Shown piece by piece: positions 25,311 through 35,836 of a stretch of DNA of 42,847 nt; the first letter of the stretch is position 1; each line of letters begins with the position of its first letter. Both the position numbers and the translations under genes were made by a program. Location: the NCBI GenBank assembly GCA_963593685.1, contig CAVBBP010000018.1, forward strand, positions 1-42,847, written 5' to 3'. The stretch is from W0P28-013 sp963593685. GTDB lineage: Bacteria > Bacteroidota > Bacteroidia > Bacteroidales > Paludibacteraceae. Under the pieces are notes generated by a model. It did no database searches. It was given only the letters and a program-made list of their open reading frames with translations, and was not told the DNA's origin.

Positions 25311-28300
25311 ATGAGAAAAAGACTGACTCTACTGTTTGCGGCGGCACTTGCGAGTGCGGCGGCATTTGCAGCGCAGTGGAACGCCGCTGGCGACACACTG
25401 ACGCTCGAAGAGGCTGACCTGCCCTATCACTACGAGGGCAAAGTTGGCGAACAAAAGGTGATTGCACTGCCCTATTTGGCAACCGCTACCGACCTCTATT
25501 TCGATTTCGAAACCGAGGGTACATTCAACGAAGAACTCGACTTGATAGTGGTGGTTAACAAAAGCAACAACTCACTTTTGAACGCCTACACGGGCTTTGG
25601 CTATATGAAGGCTGCGGCACTATCGGGCTACACCTATGTGCGCCAAACGGGTCCAACAGCGCAAGTGAACCCTGGCAAGGCCTTTACGCTCGACATTGCG
25701 CGGCCGAGCGACCTGAAACTGGCCTCCTCCGCTACCATTACCCCAGAGCCGCTCTCCGAAGCGGGCGCAGTAGGCGATGGCACAATGCCCACCGACCTGC
25801 TCTACGCCGAGTACGAAACCGACTACGCTGGCAAAACATACACAGGACTGATGCCTGTGGTTGGCTCGTACACAGCGACAACTGGCAGCGACTACTACCA
25901 CTTGGTGTGCCAAGGCGGTGCTCTGATAGTGGAACACGGGAAAACTCGAGCAGAATCAAGTAGGTTGATACTGCCGGGAATCACACACACTTTCGATGTG
26001 TTGGCACCCAAAGCGGGCTACAGTGTTGAACTCGCCATAAGCAGCACTAACGATTTCGATTACAGCAAACGCCACGAAGTGCAAGAGATAACACTGCCCT
26101 ACCGCGGCACAGCCAACTGCACAAAACGCCATCGGCTGTCGATTACAGAGGAAGACCCTTCGGCTGCTGGGGTTCTCAAGGACTATTTCGTTTACAAACT
26201 CTACAAATTCACACTCGCCGAAGAGAGCAAGGTGCGTCTGCGCTACGAATCGGACTACGATGTGCATTTCTCCCTTGTAGATGTTGCCGAAGACACAGGT
26301 TTTGAATTCAAAACAAACTATGCTACCGATGGCGATAACACGCTGACAACCAGCGCACTGCCCGCTGGCACATACTACATTGCCATGATTGGCAACAACA
26401 CTGGCGAAAGAGCCGATTTTGCACTGTCGCTGATGCCAAAAGATGCCGAGCAGAAGGTATTGGATGCCGACGCTTTCGATGCCGATGACCGCCTGCTTAC
26501 CCTTGGCAAAACCTACTACGGACAACTGATGCCGAGCGACACACTCTACAACTCGTCGCTGTTTGGCCAGCCATACGCTACGGCGCACTACATCGACTTG
26601 GAGAATGGTTACTACACCATTACTGCCACCATGAAGACAGGCCGCAGCAAAGAGGAAAACGGACTGCAACTGTTTTTGCTCACCAGCGATGGCATCACTC
26701 CATTGGCAAAGGCGTACGATGACGATGATCAGAAACGCACACTCACTGCAATGGCAGGGCAAATCGTGTCCAAAGGACGCTACAAAGTGCTGGTGGCTGG
26801 TTTTGCACAACTGACACCGTGCGACTACACTGTGCTGGTAGAACAATACCAATGGGATCCGCGCTATTCCATGAGAACCATTCCGTTTGTGGTCGATAGC
26901 ACCTTGAACAAAGGCGAAAATTCGGGCAGCGAATATGTGTATTCGATACATAGCTATCAGATAAACAGTATGCCGCTGGCCGACACCACAATAGTGGTGA
27001 AATGGAGCGCCAACGACGACCGCATACAAGAATTCTACTTGGGCGGTGCTCTCGTAGACTACATTTCGGGTAAAAATGGCGAAATTACCACCATTTGCAG
27101 GACACAAGGCACCGGTTTGGGCTATCTCAATGTGGTTGCCAAGGGCTATGGCGACTACCACTTGGAGGTGAACTACAGCGACCGCAAGACAACAAGCCTC
27201 ACACCTATAACGCTGGCCGAACTGCTGGAAACCGCCACCGAAACCAATGGCTTGACCAACGAACAGATACTGCTCGGTGCAGAGCCAAGCAAATGGGTAC
27301 AAGGCGACGATGCTCTGCTTCCTGAAAATGGCAAATACTACTTCGCCGTAGCCTACAAAGTGCCTATGGCGGCGGGGCAATACCTCTCCGCACGGAATGC
27401 ACCATATTTCAGCGATGGGAATGAGTCCGTAGCGATAATCTACAAAAAAGATGCTGCTGGCACCATTACTGTAGAAAATGCATATAAAACTGGTGGCTCA
27501 AGTACGAGCGCAAGCATCGTTGTAGAAACCATTGCCGAAGGCGACGAATACTTTGTGGTATTCACAACTGCCAAAGACGATAAACGCGGCACGCACTTGG
27601 TAGATATCAGCGTAGGCCAAGCCGCCGAGACAACGCCAATAACCCTTGCCGAACTGATAGGCAAAGCCGAAACAATTACCGAGTCGATGCAGAAAACCAT
27701 CAACTTTGGTACCGACGAAAGCCACTATGTGGCAGGCGAAACCGACTTTGGCGCGATTGGCACCAACTACTACGCCGTGGCCTACAAGGTGGAGGTAGCC
27801 GCTGGGCAACTGCTGCAAACCTACTACAGCAAACCATACTACTGGACATACATTTATAAGGAAGAATCAGGCGCGATAACCAAGGTGAAAGGTTATACCT
27901 CAAAAACACCATACTACGACATCGACGCAGAAGGCACCTACTATGTGGTGTTCTTTACCGATGAGTTTACACAAAGCCAAGTAACAGTTTTGTTGAACAC
28001 CGTCTATAAGGATCAAGAGGCCTTGGCAAAAGCCACCGAAATCACACTGCCCTACACTGGCACTATTACGCTCGACAAGATAGTACCGCTTAAAATCACT
28101 GGTTTTATTAGCAATATGGGAGGATTCTACAAGGTAAACCTCACCGCAGGGCAGAGCGTGGTCTATAACAACAATGCAGTAGAAAATGCGACCCTCGTTT
28201 CGAAAGCCGCATTAGATGCCTACTGCGAAGACCCGACAACTGCCACCGTACCAACAACCGCTACAATAAAAGGGAACTATGGCGCGCTCACAATAGCAGA

Positions 28301-30251
28301 AACAGGCGACTACTACCTGTTTGTGCCCTACAGTTTCGACGGCGAAAACCTGTTCAGCATCGAGGCTGTTACCGCCTACACGGAAAAAGAGGCATTCGAC
28401 AAGGCCGAAGAACTGCCCGGCGTGCGTGGCAAACTGCAGATAGAGCCAAGCGAACTCGTGCCTTACATCGATGACAACAACTATATCTACTATGCAAAAA
28501 TATACAAGGTAGATTTGAAAGCGGGCGTGCATATTCACACACAGAATGACTTTGCAAGAGATTACAGCGGTATTCGTGATAACGCACTAAATACTGTTTC
28601 TCATGTAGACTCGTACGACTTCACAGTAACTCAAACCGACGGTACCCACTACATTTCTTTCGGAACCGACATCAAGCCCGAAACGGCGGTCGATATCAGG
28701 TGGGAGTTGTCGATAACGAGCGATGAGTACCGCGATTTGGTCGGTGAAACAGCCGTTGCGCTGCCCGCCACAATTACCGAAAACATCGAAGCGTATGTAA
28801 CGCCGCTCGTGGTGCAGCCCTCTGGCGACCTGATGTATATGGACGCCAACCCGCAGCGCTTGGGCAACGACGGTTGGGTGGCAACTATCAAGAAAAACGA
28901 TTTGAGTAACGACTACGAGTACTACAAGAGCAAGCATCAACTACTGACATTCTATTATGATGGTATTAGCACCACACTAGAAGACACTGGTGACGAAAGC
29001 GATGTGATAAAGGCCGTAAGCCTTTCTGCGGGCGAAAACTTTATTGGTCAAGCATTTAGTGTAAAAAATATGCCTGACTACCCCGGCGAGCGCACCTATT
29101 CGCTACACGCCGTAGAGAGCGATTACGACAAGATGATAGCACGCGCCGAAGTGCTGGATTTGAACGCACTGCCAGTGGTGATACAAGGCTCGGTTTACGA
29201 CTTTGTGATGAACAAATGCGTGTGGTACACCAGCAGCCTCAAGGTGGCTTGCCCCTACCAGATAGCGCTGAACACAACCAATGCCATTCGCATCGACTAC
29301 ACCTGCGACTATCTGGGCGATATGAACATGTATCTCTACTATAAATCAGACGGAACGAATTATTCATCAGCACTCAAGAACGGCAAATCTACCTCCATCA
29401 GTGGTCGAGCCAAAGACGATGTGGTCAATTTCACTTGCTTCCCAGCCGTCGACTTGTCGTTCCTTTCCGCTGAAGATTTGGAGGCGTTGAAAAACTACGA
29501 AATCTCCATTACCATCAGCGATGCCAGTCAAGCAATCTCAGTAACAGCACTGACCGCCGCCAGCAAAGTGGTAGTGAACGAATACACCAACGAAGCGGCC
29601 GTTCGCTTGGCACTGGCCGATGTAGAGGTGCTTGCCACGCTACAAAACGGTGCCACGCAAAACATGGCCAACTACACCACTTGGACGCTCGACGAAGGGC
29701 TGACGCAAGCCACTGGCACCGTAACTCTGCCCAAGGGCTACACATTTGCCGAAGGCGTTGAAGGCACGGTAACAGTGCTTGTGAACCCAGTAAAGGTAAC
29801 CACCTCCGTCGATGGCAGCGGCAAAATTACGCCAACATCGGCCAGCGAAGTGCGCCGCGGCTCAAAACTCTCGTTCACCATTGTGGCCAACGAAGGGTAC
29901 GAAATCAAGTCGCTCACAGTGAACGGCAGCGAAGTGAGCGAAGCCGTTGCCCAGACCGAATACAAACTCACGATTACCGTCAAGAAAGACACCAAAATCA
30001 GTGTTGCATTCGCCTCGCAAGCCACTGGCATTGAGCAAGTTGCCACCAACGACTTCACGCTCTACACGCAGGGACGCGCCATCGTAGTCGAAGATGCCGC
30101 CGCCAAAACCACGGTACGCATCTACTCCATCACAGGCAATTTGATCTACGCAGGGCACATCACCGCCGCCACCGAACAATACCAGATGCCAACCGCTGGC
30201 CTCTACATCGTTCGCATCGGCAACAAGGTGCAGAAAGCCATTGTGAAATGA
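25311..30251 (+). CDS. Large multi-domain T9SS-secreted surface protein
   Basis: 1646 residues. A Sec signal peptide (RKRLTLLFAAALASAAAFA) is followed by many beta-sandwich modules. Several resemble bacterial pre-peptidase C-terminal domains, for example near residues 300-375 (YKFTLAEESKVRLRYESD to LPAGTYYIAMIG). Two modules starting with TPITLAEL (about 631 and 774) share FAVAYKV/YAVAYKV and AAGQ and look like tandem duplicates; ITLPYTGTI/ITLPYRGTA motifs recur. A repeat like the InlB B-repeat lies at about 1494-1567 (VDGSGKITPTSASEVRRGS). The C-terminal 75 residues are a type A T9SS sorting domain (VRIYSITGNLIYAGH, GLYIVRIGNKVQKAIVK), so it should cross the outer membrane and be surface-attached. 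No catalytic domain was recognised; an adhesin or binding scaffold is plausible. Confidence 0.85.
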   Translation: MRKRLTLLFAAALASAAAFAAQWNAAGDTLTLEEADLPYHYEGKVGEQKVIALPYLATATDLYFDFETEGTFNEELDLIVVVNKSNNSLLNAYTGFGYMKAAALSGYTYVRQTGPTAQVNPGKAFTLDIARPSDLKLASSATITPEPLSEAGAVGDGTMPTDLLYAEYETDYAGKTYTGLMPVVGSYTATTGSDYYHLVCQGGALIVEHGKTRAESSRLILPGITHTFDVLAPKAGYSVELAISSTNDFDYSKRHEVQEITLPYRGTANCTKRHRLSITEEDPSAAGVLKDYFVYKLYKFTLAEESKVRLRYESDYDVHFSLVDVAEDTGFEFKTNYATDGDNTLTTSALPAGTYYIAMIGNNTGERADFALSLMPKDAEQKVLDADAFDADDRLLTLGKTYYGQLMPSDTLYNSSLFGQPYATAHYIDLENGYYTITATMKTGRSKEENGLQLFLLTSDGITPLAKAYDDDDQKRTLTAMAGQIVSKGRYKVLVAGFAQLTPCDYTVLVEQYQWDPRYSMRTIPFVVDSTLNKGENSGSEYVYSIHSYQINSMPLADTTIVVKWSANDDRIQEFYLGGALVDYISGKNGEITTICRTQGTGLGYLNVVAKGYGDYHLEVNYSDRKTTSLTPITLAELLETATETNGLTNEQILLGAEPSKWVQGDDALLPENGKYYFAVAYKVPMAAGQYLSARNAPYFSDGNESVAIIYKKDAAGTITVENAYKTGGSSTSASIVVETIAEGDEYFVVFTTAKDDKRGTHLVDISVGQAAETTPITLAELIGKAETITESMQKTINFGTDESHYVAGETDFGAIGTNYYAVAYKVEVAAGQLLQTYYSKPYYWTYIYKEESGAITKVKGYTSKTPYYDIDAEGTYYVVFFTDEFTQSQVTVLLNTVYKDQEALAKATEITLPYTGTITLDKIVPLKITGFISNMGGFYKVNLTAGQSVVYNNNAVENATLVSKAALDAYCEDPTTATVPTTATIKGNYGALTIAETGDYYLFVPYSFDGENLFSIEAVTAYTEKEAFDKAEELPGVRGKLQIEPSELVPYIDDNNYIYYAKIYKVDLKAGVHIHTQNDFARDYSGIRDNALNTVSHVDSYDFTVTQTDGTHYISFGTDIKPETAVDIRWELSITSDEYRDLVGETAVALPATITENIEAYVTPLVVQPSGDLMYMDANPQRLGNDGWVATIKKNDLSNDYEYYKSKHQLLTFYYDGISTTLEDTGDESDVIKAVSLSAGENFIGQAFSVKNMPDYPGERTYSLHAVESDYDKMIARAEVLDLNALPVVIQGSVYDFVMNKCVWYTSSLKVACPYQIALNTTNAIRIDYTCDYLGDMNMYLYYKSDGTNYSSALKNGKSTSISGRAKDDVVNFTCFPAVDLSFLSAEDLEALKNYEISITISDASQAISVTALTAASKVVVNEYTNEAAVRLALADVEVLATLQNGATQNMANYTTWTLDEGLTQATGTVTLPKGYTFAEGVEGTVTVLVNPVKVTTSVDGSGKITPTSASEVRRGSKLSFTIVANEGYEIKSLTVNGSEVSEAVAQTEYKLTITVKKDTKISVAFASQATGIEQVATNDFTLYTQGRAIVVEDAAAKTTVRIYSITGNLIYAGHITAATEQYQMPTAGLYIVRIGNKVQKAIVK

Positions 30252-30866
30252 GGCATCGCCTCATTTCACAATGAATAATGAACAATGAAAAATGAATAAT
30301 AGATTTTGAGAATATAGAACATAGAGCATAGACAATTAGGAATTAGGAATGAGGAATGAGGAATTAGGAGTGAGGAATTTTTTGAATAAAGAGTAAGGAA
30401 CAAAGACAAAAGACTTTTTAATTCCAAATTATCTAATTCCAGATTAGCCCAAAATCTTTCCCCTTGGGGGATTGAGGGGGTTAAACAAATTGTAGGGTCG
30501 TCACAGTGTGGCGGCTCTACTTGTTTTATAAAAGTCGCAAGATATGAGTAGCAAGTAGCAAGAGAATTAGGAGTTAGGAATGAGGAGTGAGGAGTTTTTT
30601 AGTGAGAAGTTAGCAGTGAGAAGTGATGCGGCAGAGCCGCAATTTCAGATTTCAAATTTCAAATTCAACAATTAGAAACTTAGAAACAAAAATTGCGATA
30701 GCAATTTTGAGAAACTAGAAATTAAAACTCGCTGACCATCTGTCATGCGTTAAACTAATCAACCAATCAACCAATCAACTAATCAACTGATCAACCAAAC
30801 TATTCGCACTTTCGCACTATTTTCGTATCTTTGCACACCATTCATTATCAAAAAACAAGAACCATT
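30252..30866 (+). repeat. 615-bp repeat-rich spacer before fbp
   Basis: No gene. AATGAATAATGAACAATG sequence after the stop, TATAGAACATAGAGCATAGA (also near 32890), a short C/G-run stretch at about 30462-30480, AGTAGCAAGTAGCAAG (30549-30562), then a complete composite: palindrome TGCGGCAGAGCCGCA (30626-30640), ATTTCAAATTT-type sequence, hairpin AAATTGCGATAGCAATTT (30689-30706 region), GAAACTAGAAATTA, ATGCGTTAAAC (30745-30755) and five NNATCAAC units (30756-30795). The fbp promoter box follows immediately. Confidence 0.85.
30826..30833 (+). promoter_or_regulatory. -7 box of fbp
   Basis: TATCTTTG fits TAnnTTTG and lies 33 nt before the ATG. The -33 position has only TTCG. Here the 8-mer array is upstream of the promoter, unlike at the 1646-residue gene. 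Confidence 0.55.
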
Positions 30867-32852
30867 ATGCCAACTATCGACGAAATCAGAGCCGACGAGC
30901 GCTACTTGAATCTGCTGGCCGAGAAGTTTCCGAACATTTCAGCCGCTACAACCGAAATTGTGAACCTCGAAGCCATTTTGAGCCTGCCCAAAGGCACGGA
31001 GCATTTCCTATCGGACCTGCACGGCAGTGCCAACGCCTTTATCCACATTGTGAAAAATGCATCGGGCGTCATTCGCCGCAAGGTGGACGACACCTTTGGC
31101 GACCGTCTGTGCGAAGAGGAGAAACGCGCTCTCTGCGCCCTCATCTACTACCCCGACGAGCGGCTGGCCTACTACCACACGCAGGGTATGGAGATGGAAC
31201 CGATTTACCGCACGCGACTGCAACAGATAGTGGAGGTTACGCGCGCCGTAACGGTGAAATATACGCGTTCGAAAGTGCGCAAAATGCTGCCCAAAGATTT
31301 TGCCTATGTCATCGAGGAGTTGCTGCACGAATCGACCGCCGAGCCCGACCGCCAGAGTTATTCCAACGCCATCATCGATGCCATCATCGCCACAGGGCGC
31401 GCCGAAGGACTCATCATCGCCATCTGCTATGTGATTCACGGGTTTGCCATCGACACACTGCACATCGTGGGCGACATATTCGACCGCGGTCCCGGCGCTT
31501 GCAAAATCATGGAGATTCTTTCGACCTATCACGATTTCGACATACAGTGGGGCAACCACGATATCGAATGGATGGGCGCAGCCGCTGGCAATTTGGCACT
31601 GATAGCCACCGTGTTGCGTGTGTCGATACGCTATGCCAATGTGGAAACACTTGAAGAGGACTACAGCATCAATCTGCTGCCGCTCGCCAATTTCGCCATG
31701 AACACCTACGGCAACGACCCTTGCACCGTGTTTCAGACAAAAGATTTCGAAAATAATCCGCGCCTGACACGCTCGGCTGGTTTGATGGCCAAAATGCACA
31801 AAGCCATCAGCATCATACAGTTCAAACTCGAAGGGCAGATTATTCAGCGCAACCCCGACTACCAGATGGACGACCGCCTACTGCTCCACCTCATCGACAA
31901 GGAGCGCGGCACTATCACCATCGATGGCAAAGAGTATGAACTGCTCGACAAAAATCTGCCTACGCTCGACCCAGCCAATCCCTACGCACTATCGACCGAA
32001 GAGCAGCAACTAGTCGATCAGTTGGCGCGCTCGTTCCGCCGCTCCGAAAAGTTGCAAAAACACCTGCGTTGCCTCTATCAGCACGGATCGCTCTTTTTGG
32101 TGCGCAACAACTGCTTGCTCTACCACGCCGCCATTCCGCTCGAAGCCGATGGTTCGTTTCAGGAGGTGAAAATCGCTGGCGAAACGCTGAAAGGCCGCGC
32201 CCTGATGGAGCGCATCGACCGCGAGATACGCCAAGCCTACTACGCCACACACGATTCGTCCACGCAACAGCGCGCCTTGGACTATATGTGGTACTTGTGG
32301 TGCGGCCCCTGCTCGCCGCTCTACAACAAGGACAAAATGACCACCTTCGAACGCTATTTTATCGACGATAAAACGCTCTACAAAGAGACCAAAGGGGCTT
32401 ACTACGAACTGGCCAACAAGCGCGAAACCTGCTGCAACATCTTGCGCGAGTTCGGCCTCGACCCCGAAAAATCGCACATCATCAACGGCCACATTCCCGT
32501 GCGCACGCTCAAAGGCGAATCGCCGCTGCGTGCTGGCGGCTTGCGGCTCGTCATCGACGGCGGTTTTTCCAAGCCCTACCAAGCGCAGACGGGCATTGCT
32601 GGCTACACGCTCATCTACAACAGCCACGGCATGCAACTCATCGAACACGAGAAATTCGAGAGCCGCGAACAGGCCGTGCTGTCGGGTGCCGACATTCACA
32701 GCCGCGTGCAGTTGGTCGATTTGAGCAAACAGCGCATGCTCGTGCGCGACACCGACCGCGGCAAAGAGTTGGTAGAGCAAGTCCAAAACCTAAAACGCCT
32801 ACTCTACGCCTACCAACACGGCTTGATAAAAGAAAAATTAGCGAGATGCTGA
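30867..32852 (+). CDS. fbp: Fructose-1,6-bisphosphatase, class III
   Basis: 661 residues from the ATG at 30867 (MPTIDEIRADERYLNLLAEKFPN), the normal length for class III enzymes of Bacteroidota and Firmicutes. It hydrolyses fructose-1,6-bisphosphate to fructose-6-phosphate in gluconeogenesis, in the cytoplasm. Metallophosphoesterase motifs: HFLSDLHGS (about 47-55), HIVGDIFDRGPG, QWGNHDIEWMGA and INGHIPV. Transcribed alone from a box at 30826-30833. Nothing unusual in the protein; downstream the spacer begins with AGTAGCAAG repeats. Confidence 0.96.
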   Translation: MPTIDEIRADERYLNLLAEKFPNISAATTEIVNLEAILSLPKGTEHFLSDLHGSANAFIHIVKNASGVIRRKVDDTFGDRLCEEEKRALCALIYYPDERLAYYHTQGMEMEPIYRTRLQQIVEVTRAVTVKYTRSKVRKMLPKDFAYVIEELLHESTAEPDRQSYSNAIIDAIIATGRAEGLIIAICYVIHGFAIDTLHIVGDIFDRGPGACKIMEILSTYHDFDIQWGNHDIEWMGAAAGNLALIATVLRVSIRYANVETLEEDYSINLLPLANFAMNTYGNDPCTVFQTKDFENNPRLTRSAGLMAKMHKAISIIQFKLEGQIIQRNPDYQMDDRLLLHLIDKERGTITIDGKEYELLDKNLPTLDPANPYALSTEEQQLVDQLARSFRRSEKLQKHLRCLYQHGSLFLVRNNCLLYHAAIPLEADGSFQEVKIAGETLKGRALMERIDREIRQAYYATHDSSTQQRALDYMWYLWCGPCSPLYNKDKMTTFERYFIDDKTLYKETKGAYYELANKRETCCNILREFGLDPEKSHIINGHIPVRTLKGESPLRAGGLRLVIDGGFSKPYQAQTGIAGYTLIYNSHGMQLIEHEKFESREQAVLSGADIHSRVQLVDLSKQRMLVRDTDRGKELVEQVQNLKRLLYAYQHGLIKEKLARC

Positions 32853-33296
32853 TTTAGTAGCAAGATATGAGTAGCAAGTAGCAAGAATAGATTTTAAGAA
32901 TATAGAACATAGAACATAGAACATAGACTTTTTAATTACCCAATTTCTTAATTTCCAATTATTCAATTAGATTTTTGCAACCATTTTTCGCACGAATAAT
33001 TCGCTACGCACATTTTTTCTTCGCTCGGCATTGCTCAAACAAGTTTGGCGCTGTTCTCGCTTATCGAAAAATTTTTCATTCTTAATTTTTTAATTCTTAA
33101 TTGACAAAGTAGGAACGCGGCATGCCGCGCCCCTACAATTATTTACAGATTGACAAATTTACAAATTGACAGATTTTCCCAAATAACCCAATCTGCAAAT
33201 CCACAAAAACGGACGCACGCGGTGCGTCCCTACTTTTCACTTTTTACTTTCAACTTTATACACTTTATAGACTTTCCACTTTATGCACTTTCGCAC
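32853..33296. repeat. 444-bp repeat spacer between converging genes
   Basis: Between fbp (plus) and the barrel gene (minus). Holds AGTAGCAAGATATGAG and AGTAGCAAGTAGCAAG, TAGAACATAGAACATAG, a 45-bp element (33022-33066) repeated inverted at 38221-38265, a variant palindrome near 33112-33131 and GGACGCACGCGGTGCGTCC (33211-33229), then ACTTT-rich sequence. No clear terminator with a T-run. Confidence 0.7.
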
Positions 33297-34265
33297 TTAT
33301 CTGCGGCGGCGGTGCGAGGTGGGTTTGAAAGCGACTTTGTGGGAGCGGAGGCAGTGGCAACGGCGTGGCGTGGCGAGTTTGAAGCGCACGCCAATTTCAA
33401 CACCAACGGCCAGCAGATTGGCACGCTTTCCCACTTGGTCGGTGGCAAGCACGGTGGTGTAGTCGTTCATGAAATTGTGCAGTGCCGCCATACCCTCTCT
33501 ATCGTTGCGGAAACCGATGGGTTGAGCAGTTTCGTTGCGGTTGAGCGCGTCGGTCAGGCCGTAATCGAGATAGACTTTGGCCGTCAAATCCCACTGTTTG
33601 TTGAGCGGCACGACAACGCCAAATTTCGCTATCAGATTGATACTGAACGGCTTGCTATTCAACTTGCCCGAAGGCGCAAAATCCGATGTGGTGTAGAATC
33701 CGTAGGGCGGCATATTCTCCAAAGTGAGTTGCCACGGCTGATAGTAGCCGCGGTGCGTGATGTCGCCCGAAGCGGTGTAACGGCTCGAAACGGTATGCGA
33801 ATATTTGATGCCTACATCGACCATGAATTGCAGCGAACGGTTTATCGGCACGGCAAACTGCGCCACCAACGGCACGCTCACGGCGTAGAGGCTCTGCACC
33901 TCGCGCCAACGGTTCAACTGTGTTTGGTGGGTGTAAAGTTCGCCGTCGCTGTCGAACACGCCCTGCCACTCGAAAAGGGCGTCGCTGTAGTAGGCCGACG
34001 ACCCGTAGCGCGCAAAATCGACGCCAAAGCCTACGCCCACATAGCGATTGAAAAAGTAGGAATAGCCCACATGCGCCGAAAAGTGCGCTGCGCCCGTATT
34101 GCTGCCGTCGGTCAGTGTGTAGCAGAGCGAACTCCACCCCACTCCTGCGCCCATTTCGAGCGACGAACCCATCAGGTTGTTGCTTTTGGGCAGACGCGAC
34201 CGCGCTCCCACTGGCAAAACCGCCAACAGGAGCCACGCAACAATAAGTGCTGAACGCGGGGACAT
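33297..34265 (-). CDS. Outer-membrane beta-barrel protein
   Basis: 322 residues. A signal peptide (SALIVAWLLLAVLPVGA) is followed by alternating amphipathic strands (MGSSLEMGAGVGWSSLCYTL, AHFSAHVGYSYFF, YVGVGFGVDFARYG), a porin-like barrel. It shares DSDGELYTHQTQLNRWREVQSLYAVSVPL and the GVGFGVDFA segment with the barrel domain of the STN-OmpA protein (36270-38069), so the two are paralogues; this one lacks the STN and OmpA domains. After the last strand (GVEIGVRFKLA) comes a basic tail of about 24 residues ending in RRRR, unusual for a barrel. Function unknown; possibly a partner or competitor of the larger protein. An 8-mer array lies 39 bp upstream. Confidence 0.75.
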   Translation of the reverse strand: MSPRSALIVAWLLLAVLPVGARSRLPKSNNLMGSSLEMGAGVGWSSLCYTLTDGSNTGAAHFSAHVGYSYFFNRYVGVGFGVDFARYGSSAYYSDALFEWQGVFDSDGELYTHQTQLNRWREVQSLYAVSVPLVAQFAVPINRSLQFMVDVGIKYSHTVSSRYTASGDITHRGYYQPWQLTLENMPPYGFYTTSDFAPSGKLNSKPFSINLIAKFGVVVPLNKQWDLTAKVYLDYGLTDALNRNETAQPIGFRNDREGMAALHNFMNDYTTVLATDQVGKRANLLAVGVEIGVRFKLATPRRCHCLRSHKVAFKPTSHRRRR

Positions 34266-34456
34266 ATCAGATTTCAGATTTCAAATTTCAAATTTCAAAT
34301 TGGGTTGATCAGTTGATTGGTTGATCAGTTGATAAGTTTAACGCATCAATAAAGGTCTGTGCGGCTTATTTTTGATTTCTGGTTTATAGTTTTCGGTATC
34401 AACAAAGCCTATAACCTATAACCTCTCACCTATAACCTATCATTGTCAATTATCAA
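34266..34456 (-). repeat. Spacer repeat upstream of the barrel gene
   Basis: On the minus strand: TAATTGATAATTGACAATG, TATAGGTTATAGG 7-mers, TATAAACCAGAAATC, the core TGCGTTAAAC (34334-34343), four NNATCAAC units (34304-34335) and ATTTGAAATTTGAAATC immediately before the start. No promoter recognised. Confidence 0.75.
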
Positions 34457-35836
34457 TTATTTCGTAAGCACAACTTTCTGATTTACAGTGCCGTCGTTGG
34501 TTTGGACGGAGACGATATAGGTGCCGGTTGTTGCGCCGACTTGGAGCGTGCAGACAGCCGATTGCGTTTCAGCCTCAAAAATGGTGATGCCCATAGTGGT
34601 GAGCAGTCGGATGCGCATCGGGCTTTCGGTTGGCTGCTCCACAGTGATGATGCCTTTGGCGGCACTCACCGACACACTGCTCTGCTGCGGCTGACTGTCG
34701 GCACTGCGTGGTATGGCGCTATATTCCGTCGAGCAGGAGCAGACCTGCGCGCCCGAAGTTGTGGTGGCGCACACCATGTAACTTGCGCCCGCCAAGCCGT
34801 CGGTTGGGTTGTAGTAGTACTGCTTCACCGCGCCTTCGATGGCCACGCTGTCTTTGTACCACTGATAAGCCACAAATTCGCCAGCGGCATTGCTGCAGAA
34901 AATCACATCGTTCCATTTGGCATAGACCAAATCGGCACGGCACTCGGGCGTGGGCGGCTCTGGCGGCACGGTGCAATCTTTGCCCACCACCACAAATGTT
35001 TCGGTGGCCACCACATCGGTGCCATCTTGTTTGGTGCTGCGAAACTGCACATCGTCCAGCGCAAAGTCGTTGCCTTCGTATTCGATAGTGTAGTTCACAA
35101 TGTAGATATTGCAGGTAATATCGGCTGTCGGCGTGTATTTGGCTTCGTGTTTAGCCCATAGCGCCGTCGTTTCGGGTGCGGTAAATTCGAGCAAGGTATG
35201 TTTGTCGCTGCCATTTTCGATGACGAATTTCAGTTTTGGCAACGACGATACACCATGATTAGCGTATGCCGAATCGATATTTGCCACCCAACAACTGAAT
35301 GCATAGGTTTCGCCCTTGTTCAATTTCAGATTTTTGGCACTCCACACCTGCGCATTGCTATCGCTGCTACCGTCGCACACAAGCATATAGTTGCCAGAAT
35401 GTGGCAGCAAATGGCAGAAATAATCCGTTTTCACATTGTTGGCGTTCGTTGCTGTAGTGGTGCTGCCCTGCGGAATATTTTTGCCACTACTTTGGAAATT
35501 GAGATAATCGTACGAAATCGTCTGTCCCAATTCATTCTCATCGCTACGCACAGGACTCGACGGCGAAAACTCGAAGCTGCCTTGCGTGAGCAGATTGCCG
35601 CGGTTCGCAGTGTTGCCTTTGGTTACCGTGCAGGTGTAGGTGGTTGCGCTCTCGTCGGTAACATCAACGGTAATGCTTTGCGTAGTTTCGCCACTAGGCG
35701 ACCAAAGGTAACTGTAGTCTTCGCCCGTGGTAACGGCGGTAAGCATTGTCTGCTCGCCGATGCAAATCGAATCGGTCTGCTGTGCCACGGCAGGCAGAGC
35801 CGCCAAAAGCAATATGGCAAAAATGGTGCGTTTCAT
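34457..35836 (-). CDS. T9SS-secreted Ig/PKD-like surface protein
   Basis: 459 residues. Signal peptide (KRTIFAILLLAALPAVA), then an Ig-like module (about 20-75: CIGEQTMLTAVTTGEDYSYLWSPSGETTQSITVDV), and a carbohydrate-binding-like beta-sandwich (about 80-270) with GNYMLVCDGSSDSNAQVWSAKNLKLNKGETYAFSCWV and FALDDVQF. A second Ig-like region (about 300-375: YQWYKDSVAIEGAVKQYYYNP) and a T9SS type A sorting domain (about 385-459, ending GTYIVSVQTNDGTVNQKVVLTK) follow. It should be exported through the outer membrane and attached to the surface. It lies between two barrel genes downstream of the sigma/FecR pair and may belong to that regulon. The ligand is unknown. Confidence 0.8.
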   Translation of the reverse strand: MKRTIFAILLLAALPAVAQQTDSICIGEQTMLTAVTTGEDYSYLWSPSGETTQSITVDVTDESATTYTCTVTKGNTANRGNLLTQGSFEFSPSSPVRSDENELGQTISYDYLNFQSSGKNIPQGSTTTATNANNVKTDYFCHLLPHSGNYMLVCDGSSDSNAQVWSAKNLKLNKGETYAFSCWVANIDSAYANHGVSSLPKLKFVIENGSDKHTLLEFTAPETTALWAKHEAKYTPTADITCNIYIVNYTIEYEGNDFALDDVQFRSTKQDGTDVVATETFVVVGKDCTVPPEPPTPECRADLVYAKWNDVIFCSNAAGEFVAYQWYKDSVAIEGAVKQYYYNPTDGLAGASYMVCATTTSGAQVCSCSTEYSAIPRSADSQPQQSSVSVSAAKGIITVEQPTESPMRIRLLTTMGITIFEAETQSAVCTLQVGATTGTYIVSVQTNDGTVNQKVVLTK

